Source of the DNA: Sphingomonas pseudosanguinis
GTDB taxonomy: Bacteria > Pseudomonadota > Alphaproteobacteria > Sphingomonadales > Sphingomonadaceae
NCBI RefSeq assembly: GCF_014196255.1
Contig: NZ_JACIDH010000011.1
Coordinates: forward strand, 41,380-105,379
Direction of reading: 5' to 3'
Length of the DNA: 64,000 nt
The translations under genes were made by a program, and so were the position numbers. Numbering within the stretch: the stretch's first letter is position 1; each line of letters opens with the position of its first letter. The notes beneath the pieces were generated by a model. That model was given only the letters and a program-made list of their open reading frames with translations. It searched no databases and had not been told where the DNA came from. Positions 17,854-27,186 of this stretch are shown in pieces.

Positions 17854-20800
17854 CCGACGCGCCGGACCTGACCGAGACCGCGCCAACGCCGCCACCGCGC
17901 GGGCGGCGCTGGTGGCGGCGGCTGGCGATCATGGTCGCGGCGCTGGTGGGGATCGTCGTCGCGGCGCTGCTGATCGTCGACACGCCGATCGGCCATCGCT
18001 GGGTCGCGGACCGGATCGCGACCATCCGCACCGACAACGGCCTGCGCTTCTCGGTCGGGCGGATCGAGGGTTCGCTCTATGCGGACATGCGGCTGACCGA
18101 TGTCCGGGTCTATGACCTCGACGGTCTGCTCGTCCGCGTGCCGAGCGCGCGGCTCGACTGGCGGCCCTGGCGCTGGGCGAAGGGCGCGCTCGACATCCGC
18201 CGGGTCGAGGCGCCGGTGGCGATGCTCTATCATGTGCCGCGCACCCGACCGACCGGACGGCAGGGTCCGATCCTGCCCGATTTCGACATCCGCATCGACC
18301 GGCTGCACCTTGAGCGGCTGATCCTGGCCCCCGCCGTGCTGGGGCGGAAGCGGGTGGCGCGGGTCGACGGGCGCGCCGATGTTCGTGACGGCCGCGCGCT
18401 CGTCCGGCTGGACGGCATCGTGGCGGGCAGCGATCAGCTTCGCCTGCGGCTCGACGCACAGCCTGACCGCGACCGGTTCGATCTCGACGTGCGGGCGGAA
18501 GGGCGCGCCGACGGCGTGCTGGCCCGTGCGATCGGCGCGCGTGCGCCCGTCTCGCTGGCGGTTGGTGGCGCTGGCCACTGGGCGGCATGGAATGGTCGCG
18601 CGCGCGGGTGGATCGGCGCGCAATCGGCGGTCGACCTGACCTTGTCGGCGCGCAGCGGGCGCTATGCGCTGGCGGGCCGGATCGCGCCGTCGCTATTGCT
18701 CAAGGGGCGGTTGCAGCGGCTGACCGCGCCGCGCGTCACCGTCGCGGGCGAGGCGGATTTCATCGATCGCCGGTTGAACGGCGCGCTCGCCCTCCGTTCG
18801 TCCGCCTTGCGGTTGCGTGCGCGGGGTGTGGTCGATCTGGGCGACAATCGGTTCGAGGGGCTACGGGTCGACGGCACGCTGGTCCGGCCCGAGGCGCTGT
18901 TCGCCAATATGAGCGGGCGGGCGATCGACCTGAGGCTGCGGCTCGACGGCGCGTTCGACCGCGCGGCGTTCGACTATCGCCTGGCCGCGACGCGCTTCGC
19001 CTTCGGCCAGACGGGGTTCGAGAATGCGCAGGCGGTCGGGCGCGGGCGGCTGAGCGGGGGCTGGCCGCTGACCCTGCCGGTGCGCTTCACCGCCGCGCGG
19101 GTGACCGGCGTGGGCGAGGTGGCGGGCGGCATCCTGCGCGGGCTGAGCGCGGCGGGCGATCTGCGCATCATGCCGCAGGCGATCACCGGGCCAAATCTGG
19201 CGCTGCGGTCGGACAAGCTGTCGGGGCAGATCGGGCTGACCATCGATCTACGCACCGGGCGCTATGACGTGCGGCTCAACGGCGCGCTGCAACGCTTTCT
19301 GATCCCCGGCCTGGGGATCGTCGATGTCCGCTCGACGCTGAGCGCGGTGCCCGGCGTCGATGGTCGCGGCACGCGGGTCGTCGGGCGAGGCGAGGCGCAG
19401 GTGCGGCGGCTGGACAATGGTTTCCTGCGCTCGCTGGCGGGTGGATTGCCGCACCTGACCACCGATTTGGAGCGCGGGCCGGACGGCATCTTCCATTTCC
19501 GCCGGCTGGTCCTGACCGGCCCCAAGATCCGCCTGACCGGCGAGGCGATCCGCCGGACCGACGGCACCTTCCGCTTCGTCGGCGGCGGGCGGCAGGCGAG
19601 CTATGGTCCGGTGCGGATGATCCTCGACGGGCGGATCGACCGGCCGACGCTGGACCTGATCCTGGCCGCACCCAATGCCGCGATGGGTCTGCGCGACGTC
19701 CACGCGCATCTCGACCCCAATGATCAGGGCTTCGCCTTTCGCGCCGCCGGTGGTTCGCGACTGGGGCCGTTCCAGGCGAATGGTGCGATCCTGCTGCCCA
19801 GGGGGCAGGACGCCGTCATCCAGTTCCAGCCGATCGCGGTCGCAGGTACGCGCGCCACCGGGACGCTAACCGTCGCCGAGGGCGGCTTTACCGGAAAGCT
19901 GGGCGTCGCGGGCGGCGGCCTGTCGGGCGAGTTGCTGTTCCGTCCGGCCGGCGACATCCAGCGGATCGAGGCGCATCTGGCCGCGCAACAGGCGCTGCTG
20001 TCGGGCGTCACCGTACGGCAGGGGCGGATCGACATGGTCGCGCTGCTCGATCCCGCCGGCACCTCGGTCGAGGGCAGCGCGGTGGCGCAAGGGGTGCGGC
20101 GCGGGGCGTTCAACATCGCCCGGTTGAACGGCACCGCCACGCTGCGCGGCGGCACGGGCGAGGTGCGCGTCGGTATCTCGGGCTCGCGTGGCCGCGCCTT
20201 CGCGATCCAGACCGTGACCCAGGTCGCGCCCGGCCGGTTGTCGATGACCGCGCAAGGCATGCTCGATGGCCGCCCCTTGCGCTTCCTGTCGCCCGCCGAG
20301 ATCACGCGCGGCGACGATGGCTGGACGCTCGCGCCGACCCGGCTGAGCTTTGCCGGCGGCGAGGCGAAGATCGCTGGGCGGCTCGACGCCGGCGGCATGG
20401 AGGTCGAGGCCGGACTGACGCGGATGCCGCTCGCGGTCCTCGACATCGGCTATCCGGGGCTGGGGCTGGGCGGCAGCGCCAGCGGCACGCTGACCCTCCG
20501 CCAGACGACGGGCGCGCCGACCGGCAAGGTCGACCTGACCATTCGCGGGCTGACCCGCGCCGGCCTCGTCCTGACCTCGCGGCCGATCGACATGGGCGTG
20601 GCGGGCGTGCTGTCCGCCGACCGGCTGGGCGTGCGCGCGGTGATGGCGTCGGGCGGTCGCGTGATCGGGCGCGCACAGGCGCTGATCCAGCCTTCGGGGG
20701 CAGGCGACTGGGCCGGGCGGTTGCAGAATGGGCGATTGATCGCGCAGCTTCGCTATGCCGGGCCGGCCGATACGCTGTGGCGGCTGACGCGGGTCGAGAT

Positions 20801-22016
20801 GTTCGACCTGTCGGGGCCGGTGGCGATCGGTGCGGACGTCAGCGGCTCGCTCGCCGCACCGGTCATTCGCGGCGCGGTGCGTGCGGTGGGGGCGCGGATC
20901 GAGAGCGCGACGACCGGCACGGTCCTGACCGACGTGCAGGCGACGGGGCGCTTCGGCGGGTCGCGCCTGGTCATCGATCGCTTCGCCGCCAAGGCCGGGC
21001 GCGATGGACGGGTGAGCGGCACCGGCCAGTTCGAATTCGCCGCCGCCAACGGCATCGGCCTCGACCTGTCGCTTCAAGCGGATCGGGCCGCGATGATTGC
21101 GCGTGACGACATCGCCGCGACCGTCTCCGGGCCGCTGGCCATCCATTCGGACGGATCGGGCGGCACCATCTCGGGCGACGTCGTGCTCAACAGCAGCCGC
21201 TATCGCCTGGGCCGCGCGACGGCGGCGACGGCGGTGCCGCAGCTCAACATCCGCGAGATCAACATGCCGGGCGGCGGCGAGGAGGATGACGTGCCGGTCA
21301 AGCCCTGGACGCTGGCGATCCGCGCGCGGGCGCCGGGCGGGTTGCTGGTCACCGGACTGGGGCTGAACAGCGAATGGTCGGCCGACCTGAAGATCGGCGG
21401 CGAGCCGGCCAATCCCGCGATCACCGGCCAGGCGACGCTGATCCGCGGCGATTTCGAGTTCGCCGGCCGCGACTTCGACCTGTCGCGCGGCGTCATCCGG
21501 TTCGGCGGCGAGGTGCCGGCCAACCCCGCGCTCGACATCGCCGCCAATGCCAATGTCCAAGGGTTGAGCGCGACGATCCGCGTCACCGGCACCGCGCTCA
21601 AGCCCGAGATCGGCTTCTCCAGCACGCCCGCGCTGCCCAATGACGAGCTGCTCTCGCGGCTGCTCTTCGGCACCTCGATCGCCAGCCTGTCCGCGCCCGA
21701 GGCGCTGCAACTGGCCGCCGCCGTGGCCGCGCTGCAGGATGGCGGCAACGGGCTGAACCCGATCAATGCGGTGCGGCGGGCGGCGGGGCTGGATCGCCTG
21801 CGCGTGCTGCCCGCCGATGTGCAGCAGGGGCGTGGCACCTCAGTCGCGGCGGGCAAGTACATCACCCGCCGGCTCTATGCCGAGATCATCACCGACGGAC
21901 AGGGCTACAGCGCGACGCAGGTCGAGTTCCAGGTCACCCGCTGGCTGTCGCTGCTTTCGACCATCTCCACCCTGGGGCGACAGAGCGTGAACGTGCGGAT
22001 ATCGAAGGACTATTGA
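17850..22016 (+). CDS. tamB: Translocation and assembly module subunit TamB
   Basis: A 1388-aa protein anchored by one N-terminal helix (LAIMVAALVGIVVAALLIVDTP), followed by a very long beta-rich periplasmic region of AsmA-like repeats and the C-terminal TamB (DUF490) domain (GEVPANPALDIAANANVQG, LLSRLLFGTSIASLS, VNVRISKDY at the end). The start is a TTG that overlaps the tamA stop (TTGA), so it depends on translational coupling. TamB bridges the inner membrane to TamA and is thought to conduct phospholipids. Length is normal for the family. Confidence 0.93.
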   Translation: MTDAPDLTETAPTPPPRGRRWWRRLAIMVAALVGIVVAALLIVDTPIGHRWVADRIATIRTDNGLRFSVGRIEGSLYADMRLTDVRVYDLDGLLVRVPSARLDWRPWRWAKGALDIRRVEAPVAMLYHVPRTRPTGRQGPILPDFDIRIDRLHLERLILAPAVLGRKRVARVDGRADVRDGRALVRLDGIVAGSDQLRLRLDAQPDRDRFDLDVRAEGRADGVLARAIGARAPVSLAVGGAGHWAAWNGRARGWIGAQSAVDLTLSARSGRYALAGRIAPSLLLKGRLQRLTAPRVTVAGEADFIDRRLNGALALRSSALRLRARGVVDLGDNRFEGLRVDGTLVRPEALFANMSGRAIDLRLRLDGAFDRAAFDYRLAATRFAFGQTGFENAQAVGRGRLSGGWPLTLPVRFTAARVTGVGEVAGGILRGLSAAGDLRIMPQAITGPNLALRSDKLSGQIGLTIDLRTGRYDVRLNGALQRFLIPGLGIVDVRSTLSAVPGVDGRGTRVVGRGEAQVRRLDNGFLRSLAGGLPHLTTDLERGPDGIFHFRRLVLTGPKIRLTGEAIRRTDGTFRFVGGGRQASYGPVRMILDGRIDRPTLDLILAAPNAAMGLRDVHAHLDPNDQGFAFRAAGGSRLGPFQANGAILLPRGQDAVIQFQPIAVAGTRATGTLTVAEGGFTGKLGVAGGGLSGELLFRPAGDIQRIEAHLAAQQALLSGVTVRQGRIDMVALLDPAGTSVEGSAVAQGVRRGAFNIARLNGTATLRGGTGEVRVGISGSRGRAFAIQTVTQVAPGRLSMTAQGMLDGRPLRFLSPAEITRGDDGWTLAPTRLSFAGGEAKIAGRLDAGGMEVEAGLTRMPLAVLDIGYPGLGLGGSASGTLTLRQTTGAPTGKVDLTIRGLTRAGLVLTSRPIDMGVAGVLSADRLGVRAVMASGGRVIGRAQALIQPSGAGDWAGRLQNGRLIAQLRYAGPADTLWRLTRVEMFDLSGPVAIGADVSGSLAAPVIRGAVRAVGARIESATTGTVLTDVQATGRFGGSRLVIDRFAAKAGRDGRVSGTGQFEFAAANGIGLDLSLQADRAAMIARDDIAATVSGPLAIHSDGSGGTISGDVVLNSSRYRLGRATAATAVPQLNIREINMPGGGEEDDVPVKPWTLAIRARAPGGLLVTGLGLNSEWSADLKIGGEPANPAITGQATLIRGDFEFAGRDFDLSRGVIRFGGEVPANPALDIAANANVQGLSATIRVTGTALKPEIGFSSTPALPNDELLSRLLFGTSIASLSAPEALQLAAAVAALQDGGNGLNPINAVRRAAGLDRLRVLPADVQQGRGTSVAAGKYITRRLYAEIITDGQGYSATQVEFQVTRWLSLLSTISTLGRQSVNVRISKDY

Positions 22017-22064
22017 GGCGTTGGCGCGAGCCGAGCGACCCCGAAAAGCATAAGGAGCGAGCCG

Positions 22065-23039
22065 ATGGAAAAGATCGCCTTCATCGAACGGACCGGTGGG
22101 CCGGACGTGATCCAGTGGCGCGACGCCGACCTGCCGCCGCCGGGCGCGGGCGAGGTGCGGATGCGCCACCATGCGGTGGGGCTGAACTATATCGACACCT
22201 ATCACCGCAGCGGCCTGTACCCGATCGACCTTCCCGGCGGGCTGGGATCGGAGGCGGCGGGCGTCGTCGAGGCGGTGGGCGCGGGCGTGACCGCGTTCGA
22301 GGTCGGCGACCGGGTGGGCGTGTTCGGCCCGGCGCGCGGGGCCTATGCGACGGCGCGCAACGTCGCTGCCGATCTGCTCGTACCGCTGCCCGATGACGTC
22401 GATGATCGCACGGCGGCCGCGATCCTGCTGAAGGGTACGACGACCGCCTTCCTGATCGAGGATTGCGCGCAGGTGCAGGCGGGCTGGCCGGTGCTGGTCC
22501 ATGCGGCGGCGGGGGGTGTCGGCCATCTGGCGGTCGGCTGGCTGAAGGCGATCGGCGCGACGGTGATCGCGACGGTGGGCAGCGAGGCCAAGGCGGAGCG
22601 TGCCCGTGCCGCCGGTGCCGATCATGTCATCCTCAACCGTACCGAGGATGTCGCGGCACGCGTTCGCGAAATCACCGATGGGGCGGGGGTGCCCGTGGTG
22701 CTCGACGGGGTCGGCAAGGCGACCTGGGAGGCTTCGCTGAACAGCGCGGCCCGGCGCGGGCTGGTAGTCAGCTTCGGCAATGCCTCGGGACCGGTCGATG
22801 GCGTCAATCTGGGCATATTGGCGGCCAAGGGGTCGCTGTTCGTCACCCGCCCGACGCTGTTCGACTATGCGCTGACGCCCGAGGACAAGCGGCGCCTGGC
22901 CGAGCGGATGTTCGCGATGCTCGCCAAGGGCGCGATCACGCCGGAGATCGGGCAGGAATTCGCGCTGACCGACGCCGCCGAGGCGCACCGCGCGATCGAG
23001 GCAGGCGAGACGGTGGGGAGTACGGTGCTGATCCCGTGA
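22065..23039 (+). CDS. NAD(P)H:quinone oxidoreductase, zinc-independent MDR family
   Basis: A 324-aa protein with AAGGAGC ahead of the ATG at 22065. It shows the GroES-like N-domain (HHAVGLNYIDTYHRSGLYP), the Rossmann motif VHAAAGGVGHLAVGWLKAIGA, and the C-terminal AHRAIEAGETVGSTVLIP typical of QOR proteins. No catalytic-zinc Cys/His set is present. It catalyses one-electron quinone reduction with NADPH. The start lies about 50 nt after tamB, so it may be read with the tam genes. Confidence 0.9.
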   Translation: MEKIAFIERTGGPDVIQWRDADLPPPGAGEVRMRHHAVGLNYIDTYHRSGLYPIDLPGGLGSEAAGVVEAVGAGVTAFEVGDRVGVFGPARGAYATARNVAADLLVPLPDDVDDRTAAAILLKGTTTAFLIEDCAQVQAGWPVLVHAAAGGVGHLAVGWLKAIGATVIATVGSEAKAERARAAGADHVILNRTEDVAARVREITDGAGVPVVLDGVGKATWEASLNSAARRGLVVSFGNASGPVDGVNLGILAAKGSLFVTRPTLFDYALTPEDKRRLAERMFAMLAKGAITPEIGQEFALTDAAEAHRAIEAGETVGSTVLIP

Positions 23040-23054
23040 GGGTGGGGGCGTGGG

Positions 23055-23132
23055 CTTCGCCTTCGCTCAGCCTGAACGGAAGTTGGGGAAGACCCAACCA
23101 TAAACGCCGTTCAGCCTGAGCGAAGTCGAAGG
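23055..23132. repeat. Inverted repeat of the CTTCGACTTCGCTCAG family, copy 1
   Basis: A 25-nt left arm at 23055-23079 and a right arm at 23107-23131 with one mismatch and a 27-nt loop. It starts 15 nt after the quinone oxidoreductase stop. A second copy with the same flanks (GTGGGC before and GCCAAGGGA after) lies at 38566. Confidence 0.9.
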
Positions 23133-23198
23133 CCAAGGGATACACCCCGCCCCGAAACCCCGCTAACCTGACACCGACATCCGCATTCGGAGACCAGA

Positions 23199-23816
23199 AT
23201 GATCGCGCTCCTCCCGCTCGCCCTGCTCGCCGCCCAGACCGCGCCCGCCATACCCCCGGCTCCGGCGACGACCGAAGCCCCCAAGCCCGTCATGGTCCGC
23301 GTCGCGATGCAGACCAGCCTCGGACCCGTGGTCATCGACCTCGACCGCACCCATGCGCCGATCACCACCGCCAATTTCCTGCGCTATGTCGACCAGCATC
23401 GGCTGGACGGGGTGACCTTCTACCGCTCGGTCCGCGTCGCGCCCGATTTCGGCTTCGTCCAGTTCGGCATCCAGAACGAACCCAAGCGCATCCTGCCTCC
23501 CATCGCGCATGAGCCGACGACCAGGACCGGCATCAAGCACAAAGACGGTACCATCTCGATCGCGCGGCTGGCCCCCGGCTCGGCGCGGGGCGACTTCACC
23601 ATCATGGTCGGCGACCAGCCCTCGCTCGACGCCGATCCGTCGAAGCCCGGCGACAATCTGGGCTATGCCGCCTTCGGCCATGTCGTCGAGGGGATGGACG
23701 TGATCCACAAGATCCTCGACCAGCCTGCCGACCCCGCCAAGGGCCCGTTCAAGGGCGAGATGCTCGCCGCCCCGGTGAAGATCCTGTCGGCCAAGCGGAT
23801 AACGACGGCGAAGTAA
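23199..23816 (+). CDS. Periplasmic peptidyl-prolyl cis-trans isomerase, cyclophilin type
   Basis: A 205-aa protein with a short signal peptide (MIALLPLALLAAQTAPA). The cyclophilin fold is recognised from TSLGPVVIDLDRTHAPITTANFLRYVD, GVTFYRSVR, FTIMVGDQPSLDA and YAAFGHVVEGMDVIHKI. Such proteins speed proline isomerisation in exported proteins. The usual QGGD stretch is replaced by FGFVQFGIQ, so substrate preference may differ. It converges with the TonB receptor to its right. Confidence 0.9.
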   Translation: MIALLPLALLAAQTAPAIPPAPATTEAPKPVMVRVAMQTSLGPVVIDLDRTHAPITTANFLRYVDQHRLDGVTFYRSVRVAPDFGFVQFGIQNEPKRILPPIAHEPTTRTGIKHKDGTISIARLAPGSARGDFTIMVGDQPSLDADPSKPGDNLGYAAFGHVVEGMDVIHKILDQPADPAKGPFKGEMLAAPVKILSAKRITTAK

Positions 23817-23867
23817 TCTCCGGTCCTGGGGCGCGCGACGGTCACTCGCCGCCGCGCGCCCCGTCGA

Positions 23868-26414
23868 TCAGAATTCGAAATGCACGCTGCCGATGACCGT
23901 CCGGCCATTGCCGAAGTTCAGCCAGCCGCCATTGCCGACGCGCGGTGCCGACCAGACATTGCTGTAATAAGGCCGGTCGAACAAGTTGGTCACGTTGAGC
24001 TGGAAATAGGTCTTGGGCAGCCCCACCGCGGCCAGCCCGATCTGCGCGTCGAGGTCGACCAGCGTATAGCCGGCGGAGATCGCGTCATTCTCGTCGGTGA
24101 TGAAACGATCGCCGACATGCTTGGCGCTGATGCCCATGACCAGGCTGGGCAGGGTGATCTGCGCCCGGGTGCCATATTGCCAGTTGGGCGTGTCGACCAG
24201 CTGCTTGCCCTCGGTCGCGATCAGGATCGCACCGGTGGCGCCGTTCCGGACATTCTCCTTCACCGTCGACTTCAGATAGGAGCCGAAACCATAGAGCGAC
24301 AGCCAGGGCGTCGGGTTGACCGACAGGGTGGCGTCGACACCCTTGCTGTCGACCCGCCCGACATTGCGGCTGGCGCTGATCGTCCCGCCGCCCTCCAGAG
24401 GCGCGGTGGTGGTGACGATGCGGTTGTCGTAACGGATGAACCAGCCGCCCAGCTGAGCCTGGACGATACCGGTCGTATAGCGCAGGCCGAGGTCGAAGGC
24501 GTCGGTTCGTTCGGGCACGGCCTCCTTGTCCTTTAGCGAAATGACCTTGTCGTCATAGGAATAGATGTCGGTCGTCGGGGCCGAGAAGCCCCGGTTCCAG
24601 CTGGCATAGAGGCTGGCCGCCGGGTCCATCTGCCACACCAGCCCGACATTGGGCAGGAAGGCGCGGTATTCCCGGATACGCCCCGAATAGGGCGGGCCGA
24701 AACCCGCCGTCCGGCTGTCGGCCGCGACCTGTTGCGCGGTCTGCCCGGTGCAATAGGCTTCGCTGCCGCTGTTCGGGATGGTGTAGCAGGCGTTGCTCAT
24801 GTTGCGGCGATAGAAGGCGGCGCGCAGGCCGACCGTCAGCGACAGGCTGTCGTCGATCGGACGGCCGCGATACTCGCCCGACAGCTGGTGCAGGATCGAG
24901 TAGGTCAGGCGATTGCGCTTGTTCAGCACCCCGCCGGCGGCGTCCAGCACGGCGCTATCGCTGTCGCTCGATATGCCGAAATAGGATTTGGGCCGGCCGT
25001 CGGGATTGAGATAGCCCGCCTCACCGGTCTGGCGCGTGCGCGCCCGGTCCCAGGTATAGGTCAGGCGGACGAGATTGCCCGCGTCGATGTCATATCGCAG
25101 GCCGGCGATCCCGATCAGGCGATGGGTCTGGGTGTTGGAGGGGTAGAAGACGCGGACATAGTCGAGCAGGTCGCCGTCGCCATTCAGATCGCGACCGGAT
25201 GCCTGCCCCGCGCCGACCCGTCCATATTGGTTGCGCGACACCCCGGACTTGGACGCATTGGCGTCGCTTTCGGCGAATACGGTCGAGCCGCCGCCATTGG
25301 CCAGGGTGTAGCTATAGCCGCCATCGATGGTGAAGGTCAGGCGATCGTTGAGCGTGAACAGGCTGTTGAAACGCAGATTGCCGGTATCCACCGGGTTGAT
25401 GTTGATCGTCCGCGCATTGGTGCACAGCGTACGATCGTCCTGCACGGTGCCCGCGCCGGGCGTTGCCGAAGCCAGCGCGCAATTGGGGGAATTGAGGAAG
25501 GCCCCCGCCTTCAGAATCCGGTCATATTGCGGCTGCGTGAGGTCGATCCGCACCGGGTTGGCGGTGGTCGCCGAGGCGAGGGGGAGGGGATTGCCCAGCG
25601 CCTGGTTGATCTGCGCGACCGAGGGGTTGCCATAGCCGCCATTGCGATGCTGGTAGAAGAAGCCCGCCAGCGAGATGAAGTCCTTGCCCGCGCCCAGCGG
25701 CTGATAGACGCGCGCGTTGTACTGGCTCTTGCGGGCGAACGAATAGGGGAAGAGCGCGTAACGCTGGTTGCTCGCCGACACCCAGGCCCGGGTGCCGCTG
25801 TCGTTCAGGTCGCCCGTGTTGATCATGCCGAAGATGCGGTTCATATTGCCCCGGCCATGCGAATAGACCGTGGTCGCGCTCGGCCTTTCGGTGGGCATGA
25901 TCGTGCGGTAATTGACCGTGCCGCCCGACGCGCTGGCGGTCGGTGTGTCGACATCGGTCGAACCGAAGCTGACATTGACCGACTCGACCAGTTCGGGGTC
26001 GATCTGCTGGCTGGAATAGATGGCATAATTGCCGGCGTCGTTCAGTGGCAGGCCGTCAAAGGTGAAGGCGATGCGCGACTGGTCGAAACCGCGGATGCGG
26101 ATCGTGCCGCCATTGCCGCCATAAGGATCGCTGGCGACATAGTTGACGCCGGGCACCATGTTGATGGCGTTGAAGATCGACTGGCCGGGGACGGTATGCT
26201 CGATATAATCCCGCGTCACCACCGCGCGCGCCTTGGGCGCGTTGGGAATCTCGATGCCGGTGCTGTTCTGCTTGGCGGCGGTCACGATGACCTCGTTATC
26301 CGCCTTGTCCTCCGCCGCGATGGTACCGGCGGTCTGCGCCAGCACGACATGCGGCGCCATGAGCAACAGGCAAGCGCCACCGGCTCCGGCCGCGCGGATG
26401 ATATGCAGGTTCAC
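23868..26414 (-). CDS. TonB-dependent outer-membrane receptor, substrate unknown
   Basis: An 848-aa receptor from a GTG start (MNLHIIRAAGAG) with GGGGGA upstream. Signal peptide ends VVLAQT; a TonB-box-like EVIVTAAKQ is followed by a plug with NMVPGVNYV and GGTIRIRGFDQSRIAFTFDGLPLND. The barrel ends GSVHFEF with a terminal Phe. Length and plug resemble large sphingomonad receptors whose ligands are mostly unknown. No FecA-type signalling extension and no neighbouring sigma/anti-sigma pair, so ordinary uptake is the most likely role. Confidence 0.88.
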   Translation of the reverse strand: MNLHIIRAAGAGGACLLLMAPHVVLAQTAGTIAAEDKADNEVIVTAAKQNSTGIEIPNAPKARAVVTRDYIEHTVPGQSIFNAINMVPGVNYVASDPYGGNGGTIRIRGFDQSRIAFTFDGLPLNDAGNYAIYSSQQIDPELVESVNVSFGSTDVDTPTASASGGTVNYRTIMPTERPSATTVYSHGRGNMNRIFGMINTGDLNDSGTRAWVSASNQRYALFPYSFARKSQYNARVYQPLGAGKDFISLAGFFYQHRNGGYGNPSVAQINQALGNPLPLASATTANPVRIDLTQPQYDRILKAGAFLNSPNCALASATPGAGTVQDDRTLCTNARTININPVDTGNLRFNSLFTLNDRLTFTIDGGYSYTLANGGGSTVFAESDANASKSGVSRNQYGRVGAGQASGRDLNGDGDLLDYVRVFYPSNTQTHRLIGIAGLRYDIDAGNLVRLTYTWDRARTRQTGEAGYLNPDGRPKSYFGISSDSDSAVLDAAGGVLNKRNRLTYSILHQLSGEYRGRPIDDSLSLTVGLRAAFYRRNMSNACYTIPNSGSEAYCTGQTAQQVAADSRTAGFGPPYSGRIREYRAFLPNVGLVWQMDPAASLYASWNRGFSAPTTDIYSYDDKVISLKDKEAVPERTDAFDLGLRYTTGIVQAQLGGWFIRYDNRIVTTTAPLEGGGTISASRNVGRVDSKGVDATLSVNPTPWLSLYGFGSYLKSTVKENVRNGATGAILIATEGKQLVDTPNWQYGTRAQITLPSLVMGISAKHVGDRFITDENDAISAGYTLVDLDAQIGLAAVGLPKTYFQLNVTNLFDRPYYSNVWSAPRVGNGGWLNFGNGRTVIGSVHFEF

Positions 26415-26715
26415 GATAGTCCCCCAGAGATTTTGATGTGTCTGGGCGATGCTTACCGATCATTTGGGTCGTTTTGGTTGCAATTTTCATAGGCAAAATG
26501 TGATAGTTTTTGCCACATTCATCGAAATTGGCGACGAGAATACGCGATTGGCGCGAGATGTTGCTGAATCTGTGGAATAAATGATGCTCTGACGATGCAA
26601 GTCGGACATGTCTTCGTCCGTGACATTCGTTGCGAATTTTCCGAACATTTTATCTGTTCGAGCCATCCACGATCACAGGTTTCGTGTTCGGCTAGAGAAG
26701 GATGACATGAGATGA

Positions 26716-26798
26716 ATCCGTCATTGCGCGCGTAGCGAAGCAATCCAGAGCGTCTCGCCCGGACACTGGATTGCTTCGCTACGCTCGCAATGACGGAT
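26716..26798. repeat. Long inverted repeat of the CATTGCGAGCGTAGCGAAGCAATCC type
   Basis: Arms of 33 nt at 26716-26748 and 26766-26798 with one mismatch and a 17-nt loop. The motif recurs in many sphingomonad genomes; here only one copy is present in the window. Confidence 0.9.
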
Positions 26799-26904
26799 TG
26801 GGTCAAACTGACGTCATCCCGCTCTAGGCGTTGCCCCGGGAAAAAGCGGATGTCTGACGGCGCACGGTGAGTTCCATGCTTAGGCCGGATCGAGATTCAT
26901 CTCA

Positions 26905-26957
26905 TTCCTCCCCTGGAAGGGGAGGTGGCAGGCCGAAAGGCCTGACGGAGGGGTGTC
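26905..26957. repeat. Half copy of the CCTCCCC palindromic element, copy B
   Basis: Contains the end hairpin CCTCCCCTGGAAGGGGAGG, then GTGGCAGGCCGAAAGGCCTG and ACGGAGGGGTGTCC. The opposite half seen in copies E and F is absent. Confidence 0.75.
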
Positions 26958-27130
26958 CTGGTCCGAGAGATTGGACCGCATCCGCGACCGGGGACATCAA
27001 TCCACCATCCTCTTCTTACTGGCGAGGAAAGAAGGGACGGTAGCCTGAACGTCGATCCGCGCTAGGACCCACCGTCAGACGGATGACGATGCGGCTGGCT
27101 GCTAACCGCGATTGCCATTCCCGCCACCCA

Positions 27131-27158
27131 AAAAGAAAGGGGCCTTGCGGCCCCTTTC
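27131..27158 (-). terminator. Rho-independent terminator of glnA
   Basis: Reverse strand: AAGGGGCC and GGCCCCTT around a GCAA loop, followed by TCTTTTT, 30 nt beyond the glnA stop. Confidence 0.9.
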
Positions 27159-27186
27159 CCCGTAGTGACATCGGTCAGTGGCTGGA

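Larger units (their letters stand above)
26415..27186. other. 772-nt gene-free region with receptor promoter, repeats and glnA terminator
   Basis: No ORF has coding character. From left to right it holds an AT-rich stretch at about 26460-26520 that probably promotes the receptor gene (it contains the inverted repeat TGTG-N11-CACA), a 33-nt inverted repeat at 26716-26798, a half palindromic element at 26905-26955 and the glnA terminator at 27131-27158. Confidence 0.6.

Noticed and set aside
17929..18588. Reverse frames inside tamB
   Set aside because: Arg/Pro/Ala-rich antisense frames without ribosome-binding sites.
26460..26520. CRP site in the receptor promoter
   Set aside because: The TGTG and CACA halves are 11 nt apart, whereas CRP needs 8.
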